Source: Variovorax gracilis
Lineage (GTDB): Bacteria; Pseudomonadota; Gammaproteobacteria; Burkholderiales; Burkholderiaceae_C
Assembly: GCF_030317115.1 (NCBI RefSeq)
Contig: NZ_JASZYF010000028.1
Coordinates: forward strand, 1 to 64,000
Length of the DNA stretch: 64,000 nt
Direction of reading: 5' to 3'
Shown piece by piece: positions 18,744 to 26,891 of the stretch. Positions within the stretch are counted from its first letter, which is position 1; each line of letters begins with the position of its first letter. The notes under the pieces were generated by a model. That model saw only the letters and a list, made by a program, of their open reading frames with translations. It searched no databases and was not told the DNA's origin. The translations under genes were made by a program, and so were the position numbers.

Positions 18744-19081
18744 GTGCGCTCCTGCATCGGCAATCGACGCATGGTAAGGAGCCGTCGAGATGCTCACAAG
18801 CTCCGAGGCAAGGGGCCGCGCCGAGCGACCGACGACCGCTGGCCACCACGGCCGAAGAGGAGCCGGCTTGTGGCCCATGCCATCCGAGAAGCCATCGTGG
18901 GTGCGCCCGTTGGTCACGGCGGGCACGCTTCAATGTCTCAATGTGCATGTCTTCCATTGAAGCGACCCCCCCTCCGCAACGCGTCGCTGGCCTGCATGAG
19001 CGTTGCCTTCTGGCGGCGCATCGCAAGCTGTGCTGGCAGATGCGGGCGGCGCTGCGGAAGAAGCCGCCTGCGTTCTGCAGG
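18744..19081. other. Intergenic stretch, nothing recognised
   Basis: 338 bases between the membrane protein and the end of the CheB-like operon; only shadow frames. Confidence 0.4.
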
Positions 19082-19534
19082 TCAGTCCACGTAGTCCACC
19101 AGCAGCAGCGAAGCCGCACGCAGGAACGCGAGCTCGCACGGCTTGACTTCGCAGCGGTCCATGTCGAAGTGGGACAGGATGCCGCACGCGGGCCCACCGC
19201 CCGCCGGCCGCAGGACCAGCCCGCAGTACGAGAGGATCGGGCTGTCGAAGGGCTTGAAGCGACGATCCTGGCTGCAGTCCGAGGAGACGAAGTCGCCGCG
19301 AGCCAGGGTGAGCCGGCCCAGCTCATTCAGAAGCAGGGCGCTGTGCAGGTAGGCGCGGTTCTCGCCGCAGCGATCAAAGACACACACGGGGTGCAAGGCG
19401 CCGTCGCGGACCCTGTGCAGCGCCGTGTAGCGGAAGCTCGTTCGATCGTTCAGCAGTTCCAGCGCCGAGGCCAGGCCGTGCTGCAGACGCGCCTTGAAGG
19501 CCAGCAGCTGGTCCTCGAAGGGAATGTCGATCAT
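19082..19534 (-). CDS. GAF-like sensor protein, last gene of CheB-like operon
   Basis: 150 residues: MIDIPFEDQLLAFKARLQHG, then FRYTALHRVRDGALHPVCVF, HSALLLNELGRLTLARGDFV and SYCGLVLRPAGG. The alternating strand/helix pattern with a central SYCGLVL and a terminal helix suits a GAF-type ligand-binding domain, but typical GAF signatures are weak, so this is fold-level inference. The ATG at 19534 overlaps the TGA of the 73-residue gene by one base (TGATG). No output domain is present. Confidence 0.65.
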   Translation of the reverse strand: MIDIPFEDQLLAFKARLQHGLASALELLNDRTSFRYTALHRVRDGALHPVCVFDRCGENRAYLHSALLLNELGRLTLARGDFVSSDCSQDRRFKPFDSPILSYCGLVLRPAGGGPACGILSHFDMDRCEVKPCELAFLRAASLLLVDYVD

Positions 19535-19755
19535 CAGGCTCGCCGCGACCAGTCGCCGAAGGCTTCCCGGATCGAGTCGCCCGCATCGCGCTCGTCGACG
19601 TGCCTGAATCCCCTGACGACCTCGGCGCACTCGTCGGCGACGAGCAAGCCGAAGTCCCGCAACCGCAGGGGCAGCGCGTCCCCGGGCTGGATCAGCATCG
19701 CCGCCGTGGCGCAGCGCACGAAGATCTCGTCTGCCGTTTCGATGGGGATGGCCAT
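19534..19755 (-). CDS. Hypothetical 73-residue protein in CheB-like operon
   Basis: Starts MAIPIETADEIFVRCATAAM and contains LRDFGLLVADECAEVVRGFR. Strong ribosome site GGAGG 6 bases before the ATG at 19755. Predominantly helical, no signal peptide or TM. It lies 22 bases after the CheB-like gene and overlaps the GAF-like gene by one base. Unknown function; possibly a binding partner of the CheB-like protein. Confidence 0.7.
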   Translation of the reverse strand: MAIPIETADEIFVRCATAAMLIQPGDALPLRLRDFGLLVADECAEVVRGFRHVDERDAGDSIREAFGDWSRRA

Positions 19756-19777
19756 GGCTGCCTCCGATCTGTTGCTT

Positions 19778-20350
19778 TCACCCTTCGACCAATGCCGCGA
19801 GCAGCGGCGCGATGGCATCCAGTGGCGCGACGTACGGCAGGGGGTGGTGATGCGGCGCGTGCCGCGGCGGCGCCGCGACGTCAGCCTCGTCCGGGGCCTG
19901 GACCACCGCCACGCCGGCGGCCTCCTCGATCGCGCTCATGCCGAGCCTTCCTTCGCCCGCACAGCCGGAGAGCAGCACACCGATGACGCGCTGGCCGCAC
20001 ACGGCCGCCGCGGAACTGAACAGCCGGTCAACCGGGCCGTCCCCGGTCGATGTCGCCTCCGGATCGTCTACGCCCATGACGCCTTCCGGCCGGATCACGA
20101 GAGCCAGGCCCGCCGGCGGCAGGTATGCATGGCCCGCGCGCCCGAACCGCCCTTCGCACGCATAGCTCACCGGCATGGACGCGCAGCTGTCCATGATGCG
20201 AACGAGCGTTTGCACGCTTTGGGCATGGGTGCGCTGCGCCACCAGGATGGGGGCCTGGAAGGTCACGGGCAGTGCCTTCAGGATCGTCGACAGCGCGGCC
20301 AGGTCGCCCTCGGCGGCGCCGACCACCACGAGGTCGCGGCGCGGGCTCAT
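19778..20350 (-). CDS. CheB-methylesterase-like protein lacking the catalytic triad
   Basis: 190 residues with the CheB C-terminal domain layout and no receiver domain. True CheB has a nucleophile in GxSxGG, a histidine in VxQH and an aspartate in GxxxDGxxGM. Here the first block is VVVGAAEGDLAAL (Ser replaced by Ala13), the second is ILVAQRTHAQS (Arg aligned with His), and the third is LLSGCAGEGRLGM (Glu where Asp is expected). By eye all three catalytic positions are changed, so it is probably a non-enzymatic CheB fold used for binding. The ATG at 20350 overlaps the upstream gene by 4 bases. Family call is firm; loss of activity is inference. Confidence 0.75.
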   Translation of the reverse strand: MSPRRDLVVVGAAEGDLAALSTILKALPVTFQAPILVAQRTHAQSVQTLVRIMDSCASMPVSYACEGRFGRAGHAYLPPAGLALVIRPEGVMGVDDPEATSTGDGPVDRLFSSAAAVCGQRVIGVLLSGCAGEGRLGMSAIEEAAGVAVVQAPDEADVAAPPRHAPHHHPLPYVAPLDAIAPLLAALVEG

Positions 20351-20598
20351 AGGCCGCTGCCACCTCGGCGAGGTGCGCCGTATCGCCAATCGGAGTGAGG
20401 GGTCGCAACGTCGATGTCGTAGGTCTCGCGAACGGCCTCGAGCGCGTCAACCACCAGCCGATAGGCGTCGCGCCGTTGCGCTGGTCCGGCGGGAGGCTTG
20501 CCGTGCCCTCCCGGAGTGCTCAACGAATCGTGGAGGCGCTCGCAGGCCGCCGCGAACGCGAGCGCCGCGCGCACCTGCGAAGGCGAAGCCTGGGCCAT
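20347..20598 (-). CDS. Hypothetical 83-residue protein, first gene of CheB-like operon
   Basis: Starts MAQASPSQVRAALAFAAACE; helical N-terminus, a Gly/Pro linker, then RLVVDALEAVRETYDIDVA. No recognised domain. Its stop overlaps the CheB-like start (ATGA). AGAGG precedes the ATG closely. An AT-rich patch (gagatagaaaatatagc, about 20660-20676) lies 60-80 bases upstream and is the likely promoter area, but no clean -35 is seen. Confidence 0.6.
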   Translation of the reverse strand: MAQASPSQVRAALAFAAACERLHDSLSTPGGHGKPPAGPAQRRDAYRLVVDALEAVRETYDIDVATPHSDWRYGAPRRGGSGL

Positions 20599-20721
20599 AA
20601 CCTCTGAACCGTTGGGGATCCACGTCTTGAAATCCCGGTTTCGGTCGCCGCTTCAAGGGGAGATAGAAAATATAGCACCGCACCCCCAATCTATCCACCG
20701 CCACGGCGGCTTCGAGGGTAC

Positions 20722-21111
20722 TTATCGGAACCGCTTGCTGAACTCGCGCACCACCCCCACCACCCTGGCGCCATCCAGCGGCTTGATCGGGTAGCGCGCA
20801 TTGAGCGGCTTCAGGTACAGGTCGCCGCCATCCTTGACGAGTTGTTTGAAGGTGGTCGCTCCATCGCCGCTGAGCGCGATGACATAGTCGCCCGGCACGG
20901 CGGCCAGTTCGGGTTCCACAACGATGATCGAACCAGGTGGAAACGAATCGCCCGCTTCGCTCACCATGCTGTCGCCCCGGACGGCGAGCGCGTAGGTATG
21001 GCGCTTCACCGGCACCGACACGGGCACCGTGTCGAACCTCCCCTTGGGCTTGAAGTTGTCGATGACGGTGTAGTCGCCGGCCTCGCCGGCGAAAGAGCGT
21101 TCGCGAGTTGA
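20722..21111 (-). pseudogene. Stand-alone S24 (LexA/CI-type) peptidase domain without DNA-binding part
   Basis: An open frame of 130 codons starting directly after an in-frame TGA (21114-21112). It holds a complete S24 domain: EAGDYTVIDNFKPKGRFDT, the nucleophile in RGDSMVSEAGDSFPPG, and the lysine in TTFKQLV, ending REFSKRFR. The self-cleavage-type Ala-Gly pair (EAG) is at its very beginning, and the helix-turn-helix half is absent. The first possible start codons are GTG at 21027 and after, which would cut into the domain. Either a truncated regulator or a peptidase fragment expressed from GTG. Its 5' end overlaps that of the divergent paralogue at 21108. Confidence 0.6.
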
Positions 21112-21707
21112 TCACCGAGGGTCGCCAGACGCTCGCCATGAGTGTCGGCACGTTTGCACGGGCGGCGGGCGTGACGCGGGCCGCAGTGCAGCACTGGGAG
21201 CGGCCCGGTGGCACCTCTCCCAACCGCAGCCACCGCCCGGCCGTCGCGCGGCTGCTCGGCATGTCGGTCGAGGAGTTTCTCTCGGGCGGTCCTCAACCCA
21301 TGGACAGATGGCGGCGGCGTGGCGTTTGGCTGTTGTCAGCAGTAGAGGCCGGCGGCTTTGCCCACATCGACAACTTCGGCCCTCACAGCGAATTGGAGAC
21401 CGTGCTCGTCACCGTCGACGTTCAGCGGCGGACCTTCGCGTTGCGCGTTCACGGTGAGAGCATGCGAAGCAAGGGCGTGAATTCGTTTCCGCCAGGGACC
21501 ATCGTCGTGATCGAGCCAGACATGAAAGCCCGCCCAGGCGATTTCGTGATCGCCCAGAACAGGGAGAAGCAGGCCACGTTCAAGCAACTGGTAGTGATCA
21601 AAGAGGTGTTCTGCCTGAGGCCGCTCAACAAGCGATTCAAGACTCGGCCGCTGGGCGACGGCGTCATCATTGGCGTTGTGCGGGAAGCGATCTGGCACCT
21701 TCGGTAG
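21108..21707 (+). CDS. XRE-type repressor with S24 self-cleavage domain
   Basis: 199 residues from TTG at 21108; no better start exists, since the frame is open back only to 21066. N-terminal helix-turn-helix at about residues 8-60 (LAMSVGTFARAAGVTRAAVQ and LLGMSVEEFLSGG), a linker with Ala-Gly at 81-82 (VEAGGFAHIDNF), and a S24 domain with Ser118 (VHGESM) and Lys159 (ATFKQL). This is a CI/LexA-like regulator inactivated by self-cleavage. It is paralogous to the divergent S24 fragment at 20722, and no prophage genes surround it. The TTG start and missing family-typical upstream residues suggest its 5' end was also disturbed. Confidence 0.8.
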   Translation: MITEGRQTLAMSVGTFARAAGVTRAAVQHWERPGGTSPNRSHRPAVARLLGMSVEEFLSGGPQPMDRWRRRGVWLLSAVEAGGFAHIDNFGPHSELETVLVTVDVQRRTFALRVHGESMRSKGVNSFPPGTIVVIEPDMKARPGDFVIAQNREKQATFKQLVVIKEVFCLRPLNKRFKTRPLGDGVIIGVVREAIWHLR

Positions 21708-22255
21708 ACAGATCGACCGGCCGGCCGGCGCTCAACGGCTCTTGCTTTCGTTGGAGCTTTGTCACCCCGTCGTAGCTGCCACATCGCTGATGGACCGCCA
21801 AGCCCGTACGGCCCGTTCGGACGCGGCCTTTTCGCTCCTGGGCTCAGGGACGCACTGGTGCTCGGCCTGCGACTTCTTAGGAACGTTGCCGATGACGGAT
21901 TCTGTCAGCCGCGGTGATTCGCAGGAAATGAAGGGCGCCAAGCACGAGGCGTAAGGAATGACGGAGACGGCCGTCATGATCCGCCTCAATCGCCGGGAGC
22001 GCCTCAGGCTGCACCCTGATACGAGCGCAGACGCGGAGGTAGTTTCCATCAGACCCTGTTTGTCTTCACCTTCGCTGCTCGATGAAGGATCCCGCGCATT
22101 GACAGGCGGCGTGTCATTGGCGCGGTCGAGGGTCGCGTCGAAAATGCTTGTCAGGGTCGCCCCCGAGTTCACATACTGGACGATGCGCGACTTCGCGAAC
22201 GCTGGTGACGCAGGCCCGACAGAGGCGCTGTCCTTGGAACAACCGCGGAGATGAG
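21708..22255. other. Intergenic stretch, nothing supported
   Basis: 548 bases; frames on both strands are without codon bias or motif. It contains the ribosome site GGAG (22247-22250) for the epoxide hydrolase. Confidence 0.4.
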
Positions 22256-23410
22256 ATGACCCCCACCGCCTTCCAACTTCATGTCCCCGAAAGTGCGATC
22301 ACCGACCTGCGCGAACGCCTGGTGCGCACGCGCTTTCCCGACCAGGCGCCCGGAGACCCCTGGGCCTACGGCACAGACCTCGCGTGGATGCGCGAGCTCA
22401 CGGCCTATTGGCTGCATCAATTCGACTGGCGCGCACAGGAAGCCCGTCTGAACGCCTGGCCGCAGTTCAAGGTGCAGCTGGCCGGCATCGATCTGCATTT
22501 TCTGCACGCGTTGGGCGTCGGCCCGCGTCCGATGCCCCTGCTGCTGTCGCATGGTTGGCCGGGCTCGGTGTTCGAGTTCGTGGAGCTGATCCCGCGCCTG
22601 ACGGACCCGGCGCGCTTCGGCGGCGACCCGGTCGATGCCTTCACGGTCGTGGCTCCCAGCCTGCCCGGCTACGGCCTGTCTTTCGCTCCCGGACAGGCGC
22701 GCTTCTCGGTCGAGCAGATCGCCGAGGCGCTCGCGTCGCTGATGAGCGAGGTGCTTGGCCACCGTCGTTTTGCCACGCAGGGCGGGGACTGGGGGGCCTC
22801 CGTGTCGGCACGGTTGGGCCTGGTGCATCCGGAAAAGACGATCGGCGTGCATCTGAATTTGCTGCCGCTGCGGCGTGATCCAGCCGCATTGACTGGCGAC
22901 GACCCTGCCGAGCGTCAGTATCGGACCGATCTCAAGCGCTGGCTCAGCGAGGAGACCGGCTACAGCATGCAGCAGGGAACCCGGCCCCAGACGCTGGCGT
23001 TCGCGTTGACCGATTCACCCGTGGGGCTCGCTGCATGGATCGCCGAGAAGATGCGCGCCTGGTCGGACTGCAAGGGCGACATCGAATCGGCATTCTCGAA
23101 GGACGAGATCCTTGCCAACGTCTCGTTGTACTGGTTCACGGGCGCCATTGGCTCATCGTTCTGGCCGTACTACGCGCGGCAGCATGGGTCGTGGCCGATT
23201 CCGGACGGCGCAACCGTGAACGTGCCGATGGGCTATTGCGAATTCCCGAAGGAGATCGTCCGGCCGCCGCGCTCGCTCGCCGCGCGCACGTTCACTGACA
23301 TCCGCCGCTGGAGCGTGATGCCGGCGGGCGGCCATTTCGCGGCGATGGAGGAACCGGACGCACTGGCGACGGAGATCCGCGCCTTCTACCGTCCGCTGCG
23401 CGCCGGTTGA
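22256..23410 (+). CDS. Epoxide hydrolase (microsomal-type, EHN domain)
   Basis: 384-residue alpha/beta-hydrolase that opens epoxides to diols. An N-terminal EHN domain (MTPTAFQLHVPESAITDLRE onward, to about residue 90) wraps the catalytic domain. The oxyanion motif is HGWPGS (99-104), the nucleophile Asp178 lies in GGDWGAS, proton-donor tyrosines in FWPYYA, and the catalytic histidine in AGGHFAAMEEP (about 360). GGAG lies 5 bases before the ATG. All catalytic residues are present and length is normal. Stand-alone gene; substrate unknown. Confidence 0.93.
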   Translation: MTPTAFQLHVPESAITDLRERLVRTRFPDQAPGDPWAYGTDLAWMRELTAYWLHQFDWRAQEARLNAWPQFKVQLAGIDLHFLHALGVGPRPMPLLLSHGWPGSVFEFVELIPRLTDPARFGGDPVDAFTVVAPSLPGYGLSFAPGQARFSVEQIAEALASLMSEVLGHRRFATQGGDWGASVSARLGLVHPEKTIGVHLNLLPLRRDPAALTGDDPAERQYRTDLKRWLSEETGYSMQQGTRPQTLAFALTDSPVGLAAWIAEKMRAWSDCKGDIESAFSKDEILANVSLYWFTGAIGSSFWPYYARQHGSWPIPDGATVNVPMGYCEFPKEIVRPPRSLAARTFTDIRRWSVMPAGGHFAAMEEPDALATEIRAFYRPLRAG

Positions 23411-23871
23411 ACGCCGCGCGCGCGGTTGCACCCTTGGGATCAGGCACGCAAACGGTGTGACTTCATCTTCGACAACGTCGCAAGATTCCGGCGCCAGTTG
23501 CTCGCACGCTGACACTTCAAGCGGACGATCGGATCCCGGAAATCTCCGTAGACAACTCCTGGATTCGCGAGCATGTCGATGAGCGATTGCCCGTCGCGTT
23601 CTTGGCCTTGTGCGAGCGAGCCGGAGGCTCAGGCTCATCGGTCGCGAAGCTCCAACCGCGCTTCTTCGACGCCACACACGATCGGGTCCGGGGCCCGTCG
23701 AGACAAGCGAGTCGGCGCTTCCAGTTCACGCAAGCTTTCAGTGCCCTCGGCGTGCGCAGGCTGCATCGCGCAAGCTTCACGCGCGGAGGTGAAAGCACTG
23801 CACGTCCAAACTTGAGCCTTCCCCGCGTCCCAATCTTTCAAGACCGAGGCCCCATGCTTGGTTGCGGTGAC
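23411..23871. other. Intergenic stretch, nothing supported
   Basis: 461 bases with weakly biased frames on both strands; no motif or repeat. Confidence 0.4.
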
Positions 23872-24240
23872 TCAATGGTGACTGCGGTCGCCGTCATGTT
23901 CGAGCAGCGTCATGACGATCGATTTCCACTTCTCGCCCGCCAGGTGCGCGTTGACGACAAGCCGATGCGCGAGAACGAATTCCACATTCTGAAGAAGCCA
24001 CCCCGCACGTCCGACAGGATGAAGGGCGGCGGCCAAGACATCATTGACCTCGCTGGGCGCGAGCGGTTCGCCTCCACAGGCCGCAAGTTCCAGCGCGTCG
24101 GCCACCGCGGTGTTCCAGGCAGTGGACAAGGGGCCCGCCATCGGCAGCATCACGGATGCCATCCTCGCTGCGCGAGGCGTCAGCCCGCGGGCTTCAGCGC
24201 AAAGCTCGTCCAGCGTCATACGCAGATTGTGAACCTGCAT
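23872..24240 (-). CDS. Hypothetical helical protein
   Basis: 122 residues if it starts at ATG 24240 (MQVHNLRMTLDELCAEARGL); ATG 24222 (MTLDEL) is an alternative and the frame is open further up. Contains RAARMASVMLPMAGPLSTAW, NTAVADALELAACGGEP, NDVLAAALHPVGRAGWLL and FVLAHRLVVNAHLAGEKW. G/C-ending codons dominate, supporting coding. No ribosome site is evident. No family recognised. Confidence 0.5.
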   Translation of the reverse strand: MQVHNLRMTLDELCAEARGLTPRAARMASVMLPMAGPLSTAWNTAVADALELAACGGEPLAPSEVNDVLAAALHPVGRAGWLLQNVEFVLAHRLVVNAHLAGEKWKSIVMTLLEHDGDRSHH

Positions 24241-24558
24241 ACGCTTGTCGGTTGAAACCCAACGGAAGTGCCGCAGCTTCCGTCCACTCCCGGTGCCAGC
24301 ATGTTCGCATTCGCGATCGGAAGCAGAGTGTCGCCGCTGTCCTCGCACAGTTGGTGGAGGCGGCAGGTGCGGCGATCGGCGACGCAATGGTGGTGGCCTC
24401 GTCCCATGCCAAGCGGCGCAAGGCACCTGGCCAAGTGGTCGTGTTCATGCCGAACCCGGTCCTCGCAGAGGGCCGGCAGTATGCATCGCCGTGTAGCGGC
24501 TTCCTATTCGATCAGAAGAGCGAAGTCGAAGGTCGCTGACGCCTGATTGCCCGGGCGC

Positions 24559-24729
24559 TCAATAGCGATAAGGATTGTTGGGTCGGCGATCGTAGCGGTT
24601 GGGCACGCCGTCGCCGTCGCGGTCCGAATACGCGCCGCCACGCGGCGGCGGTGGACGATAGTTGTCGTAAGGCGCAACGATGCAGCCCGACAGGGCCAGC
24701 GCGGCGAGAACGAGTGCGAGCCTTTTCAT
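24559..24729 (-). CDS. Small lipoprotein with calcium-loop-like motif
   Basis: 56 residues. Lipoprotein signal MKRLALVLAALALSGC with lipobox LSGC, so lipidated at Cys16. The short mature part is Pro/Arg/Tyr rich and contains DRDGDGVPNRYD, like a thrombospondin-type-3 calcium-binding loop, then RRPNNPYRY. AAGGAG stands 7 bases before the ATG at 24729. Typical of tiny outer-membrane lipoproteins in Burkholderiales; role unknown. Confidence 0.8.
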   Translation of the reverse strand: MKRLALVLAALALSGCIVAPYDNYRPPPPRGGAYSDRDGDGVPNRYDRRPNNPYRY

Positions 24730-25475
24730 CTGGGTCTCCTTGGGTCGGAAATCCCATGGTCGTGTGTTCGGGTGTCTGTCCCGTGTCGTCAGCGCGCAGA
24801 AGCATGAAGCTGCGTTACCGGATGTGCGCTTCGGCCTCGGACCCGTCGGTGTACTTGGCATGATGGTCGGTGTGCGACTTGCCACCGCGTGGCCCCGTTC
24901 TCGCACCGCCGAAGCGCACTTCCTGGGGCGACGTCAGATTCGAGGTGCCGGCCACAACCCGACGTTCGCTGATCTGGCCCGGTTCGGTCTGAAGCGGACC
25001 TTCGCGGCGCATCCGACATGAAGTCCGTTGAGGCCCGCCTTGAAGTGCATGCGCGTTAACTGACCTCCCGTGGACAATCGGGCTCGCACCGTGCAGATAG
25101 ACAAGCGCTTCGTGCGTTCACGGCACACTGCCCGGACCCCATTCGAGCGCGATTTCGACAAGGCGGAGCAGAACGGCAGCACCAACGAAGTAGGCCGGGC
25201 TCGAGCGCGAAATCCCGAACGACCAAAGTCTCTGCAAGCGGTCAATCGGAGGTTGAGCCAAGCATGATGCGGTGCTCCTCCAAACGCCAGCAGCTCAAGG
25301 GAGTGCAAAGCCGAGAGTTGGTGCGTGCTCTGACCCCGTCGCCGTCGGGCGCCGGCGGCGCCACGACGAATCTTCGCGACGGCGGTCAACGCCCTCTGTC
25401 GCCTTCCGGCAGTTTCTATGGCGTGTGTCCACTTCTTCACGATACGAACCGGCCTCAGCGAGGCAAACTGCTGAC
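24730..25475. other. Intergenic stretch, no supported gene
   Basis: 746 bases. A leftward frame at 24815-25012 (with VRFGGARTGPRGGKSHTDHH) has some protein-like composition but no start signal. Otherwise nothing seen. Confidence 0.35.
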
Positions 25476-25676
25476 ATGCTCAGACCCCTCTTTCTTCTCC
25501 TTGCTGTTCTGCTGCCGATCGGGCTGGTCTACGCTTTCGGCGTGTGGATACTGTTCGCGTTGTTCGCGCTGACGGCCGCAACCTTGCTCATCTCGACCCG
25601 GAAGGCTCGCGGCGCCGAGGAAACGCAGGGCGGCATGCTCACCCGATACGACAGCACCAGGTCGGCAAGCCTTTAG
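25476..25676 (+). CDS. Small hypothetical membrane protein
   Basis: 66 residues: MLRPLFLLLAVLLPIGLVYA, then FGVWILFALFALTAATLLIS and a basic/polar tail with TRKARGAEE. Two adjacent hydrophobic segments suggest a small hairpin membrane protein with the tail in the cytoplasm. The best ribosome site (GAGG) is 13 bases up, rather far. Function unknown. Confidence 0.5.
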   Translation: MLRPLFLLLAVLLPIGLVYAFGVWILFALFALTAATLLISTRKARGAEETQGGMLTRYDSTRSASL

Positions 25677-26891
25677 TCCCCGCCCCATCGGAACAGCGAG
25701 TGAACCGCGACTCGAGCTCGCAAAACGACGAGGCAGCTTCCAGCCGGCAGCGGCGTTTGCCGTGATCCCCGCCGGTCCTGCTATGCGCGCGAACCTTGTT
25801 TTTTGCCATCGCGCTCGCTTTGGCACCTCCCATACACGCTCGCCCCACGGGCCTGGCGGACAACGACGAATGCAAAGCCGAAGCAACGCAAACGAGCGGA
25901 CAAGACGTCGCGCGCTCCAGTCATGCTGCCCCGACGACAGTGCCGAGGCGCTGGCCGCGGTGCCGTCTCGCGCGCAGACCACGGGCGTGTGACAGCCGCT
26001 CGAAAGCCTGCCGGAAGCTGGTGCTGGTGACAGCCCTTCTCCGGCAGATGGAATTCACCGCCGCAGGGGCGAAGCCATAATCCTTTGGCAGGACGCGGCG
26101 GGCTGGCTTGCACTGGTTCTTCCGCCCACTACGAGGATCGCCACATGCCCCTTGACATCGCATGGCTGACCCACCGCATCGCGAGGAATGGCGCGATTCG
26201 AGTGCAGCGGACAGGCGAGGTCCGAATCGACTGCTTTGGTGTGCCGCATCCGCTTTGACGAAGGCATTCACCTAGCGAGGCGAATCGGGTCTGCTTGAGC
26301 CACTGCAAGCCGGTGTCGCGGTCCTCCGGCGCCCAACTGAACGACAGACCGCAAGCGCAAAATCAATGCGCCCCGCGTCTCCGCTCGTGGACAAAAGGAG
26401 GCACCCGAAACGACACAATCCAACAGCATCGGACTTCGAGTCCCGCGCTGGGTCCGTTCATGGCGAAGCCACTGGCTCGAGCAGCATCCCGGCGCATGCC
26501 GCGCTGTATTACGTGGCATGCGCCGGCTGCATCACGATCTCAAGCAATGGGCGCTGGATTCAACTGACTGCACCTTCATCGACGAATGGGCGAGCAAATC
26601 GTGCCGCGACGAAGCGCTCAAAAGTCGTAGGATGACCACTTGGCGACACGACGCGTTAAATGCTCGGTATGCCGCGAGTCCTCCGCCTCCTCGGCTGTCT
26701 TCTCTGCCTCCCCTGCCGATCTGGGCGATCGACGTAATGCCAATCGCCTGCGGCGTGTACTTACGACATCGGTCAACTGCAGACAGCTCACCGCCATTTC
26801 GTCCAGTGTCTGCTTCGATAGCCGACCTCGGTCGCGCCACCCAGCGCAAATGAATCGGGACGGTGGTAAGAGGTGGGCAACTGGATGCTAC
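25677..26891. other. Long low-coding stretch
   Basis: About 1.2 kb before the histidine kinase with only short shadow frames, apart from the small frame at 26145. Lower G/C bias than neighbouring genes; probably decayed sequence. Confidence 0.4.
26145..26258 (+). CDS. Possible 37-residue small protein
   Basis: Reads MPLDIAWLTHRIARNGAIRV and then QRTGEVRIDCFGVPHPL. GAGG lies 8 bases upstream of the ATG, and the sequence looks protein-like (amphipathic helix followed by a strand pair). Too short for a firm call. Confidence 0.3.
   Translation: MPLDIAWLTHRIARNGAIRVQRTGEVRIDCFGVPHPL

Noticed and set aside
20722-21707. S24 repressors as sign of a prophage
   Set aside because: No integrase, structural or lysis genes, attachment site or tRNA is nearby; the neighbours are ordinary chromosomal genes.
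21762-22172. Leftward 136-codon frame
   Set aside because: Ser/Arg-rich, no codon bias, no start signal; judged non-coding.
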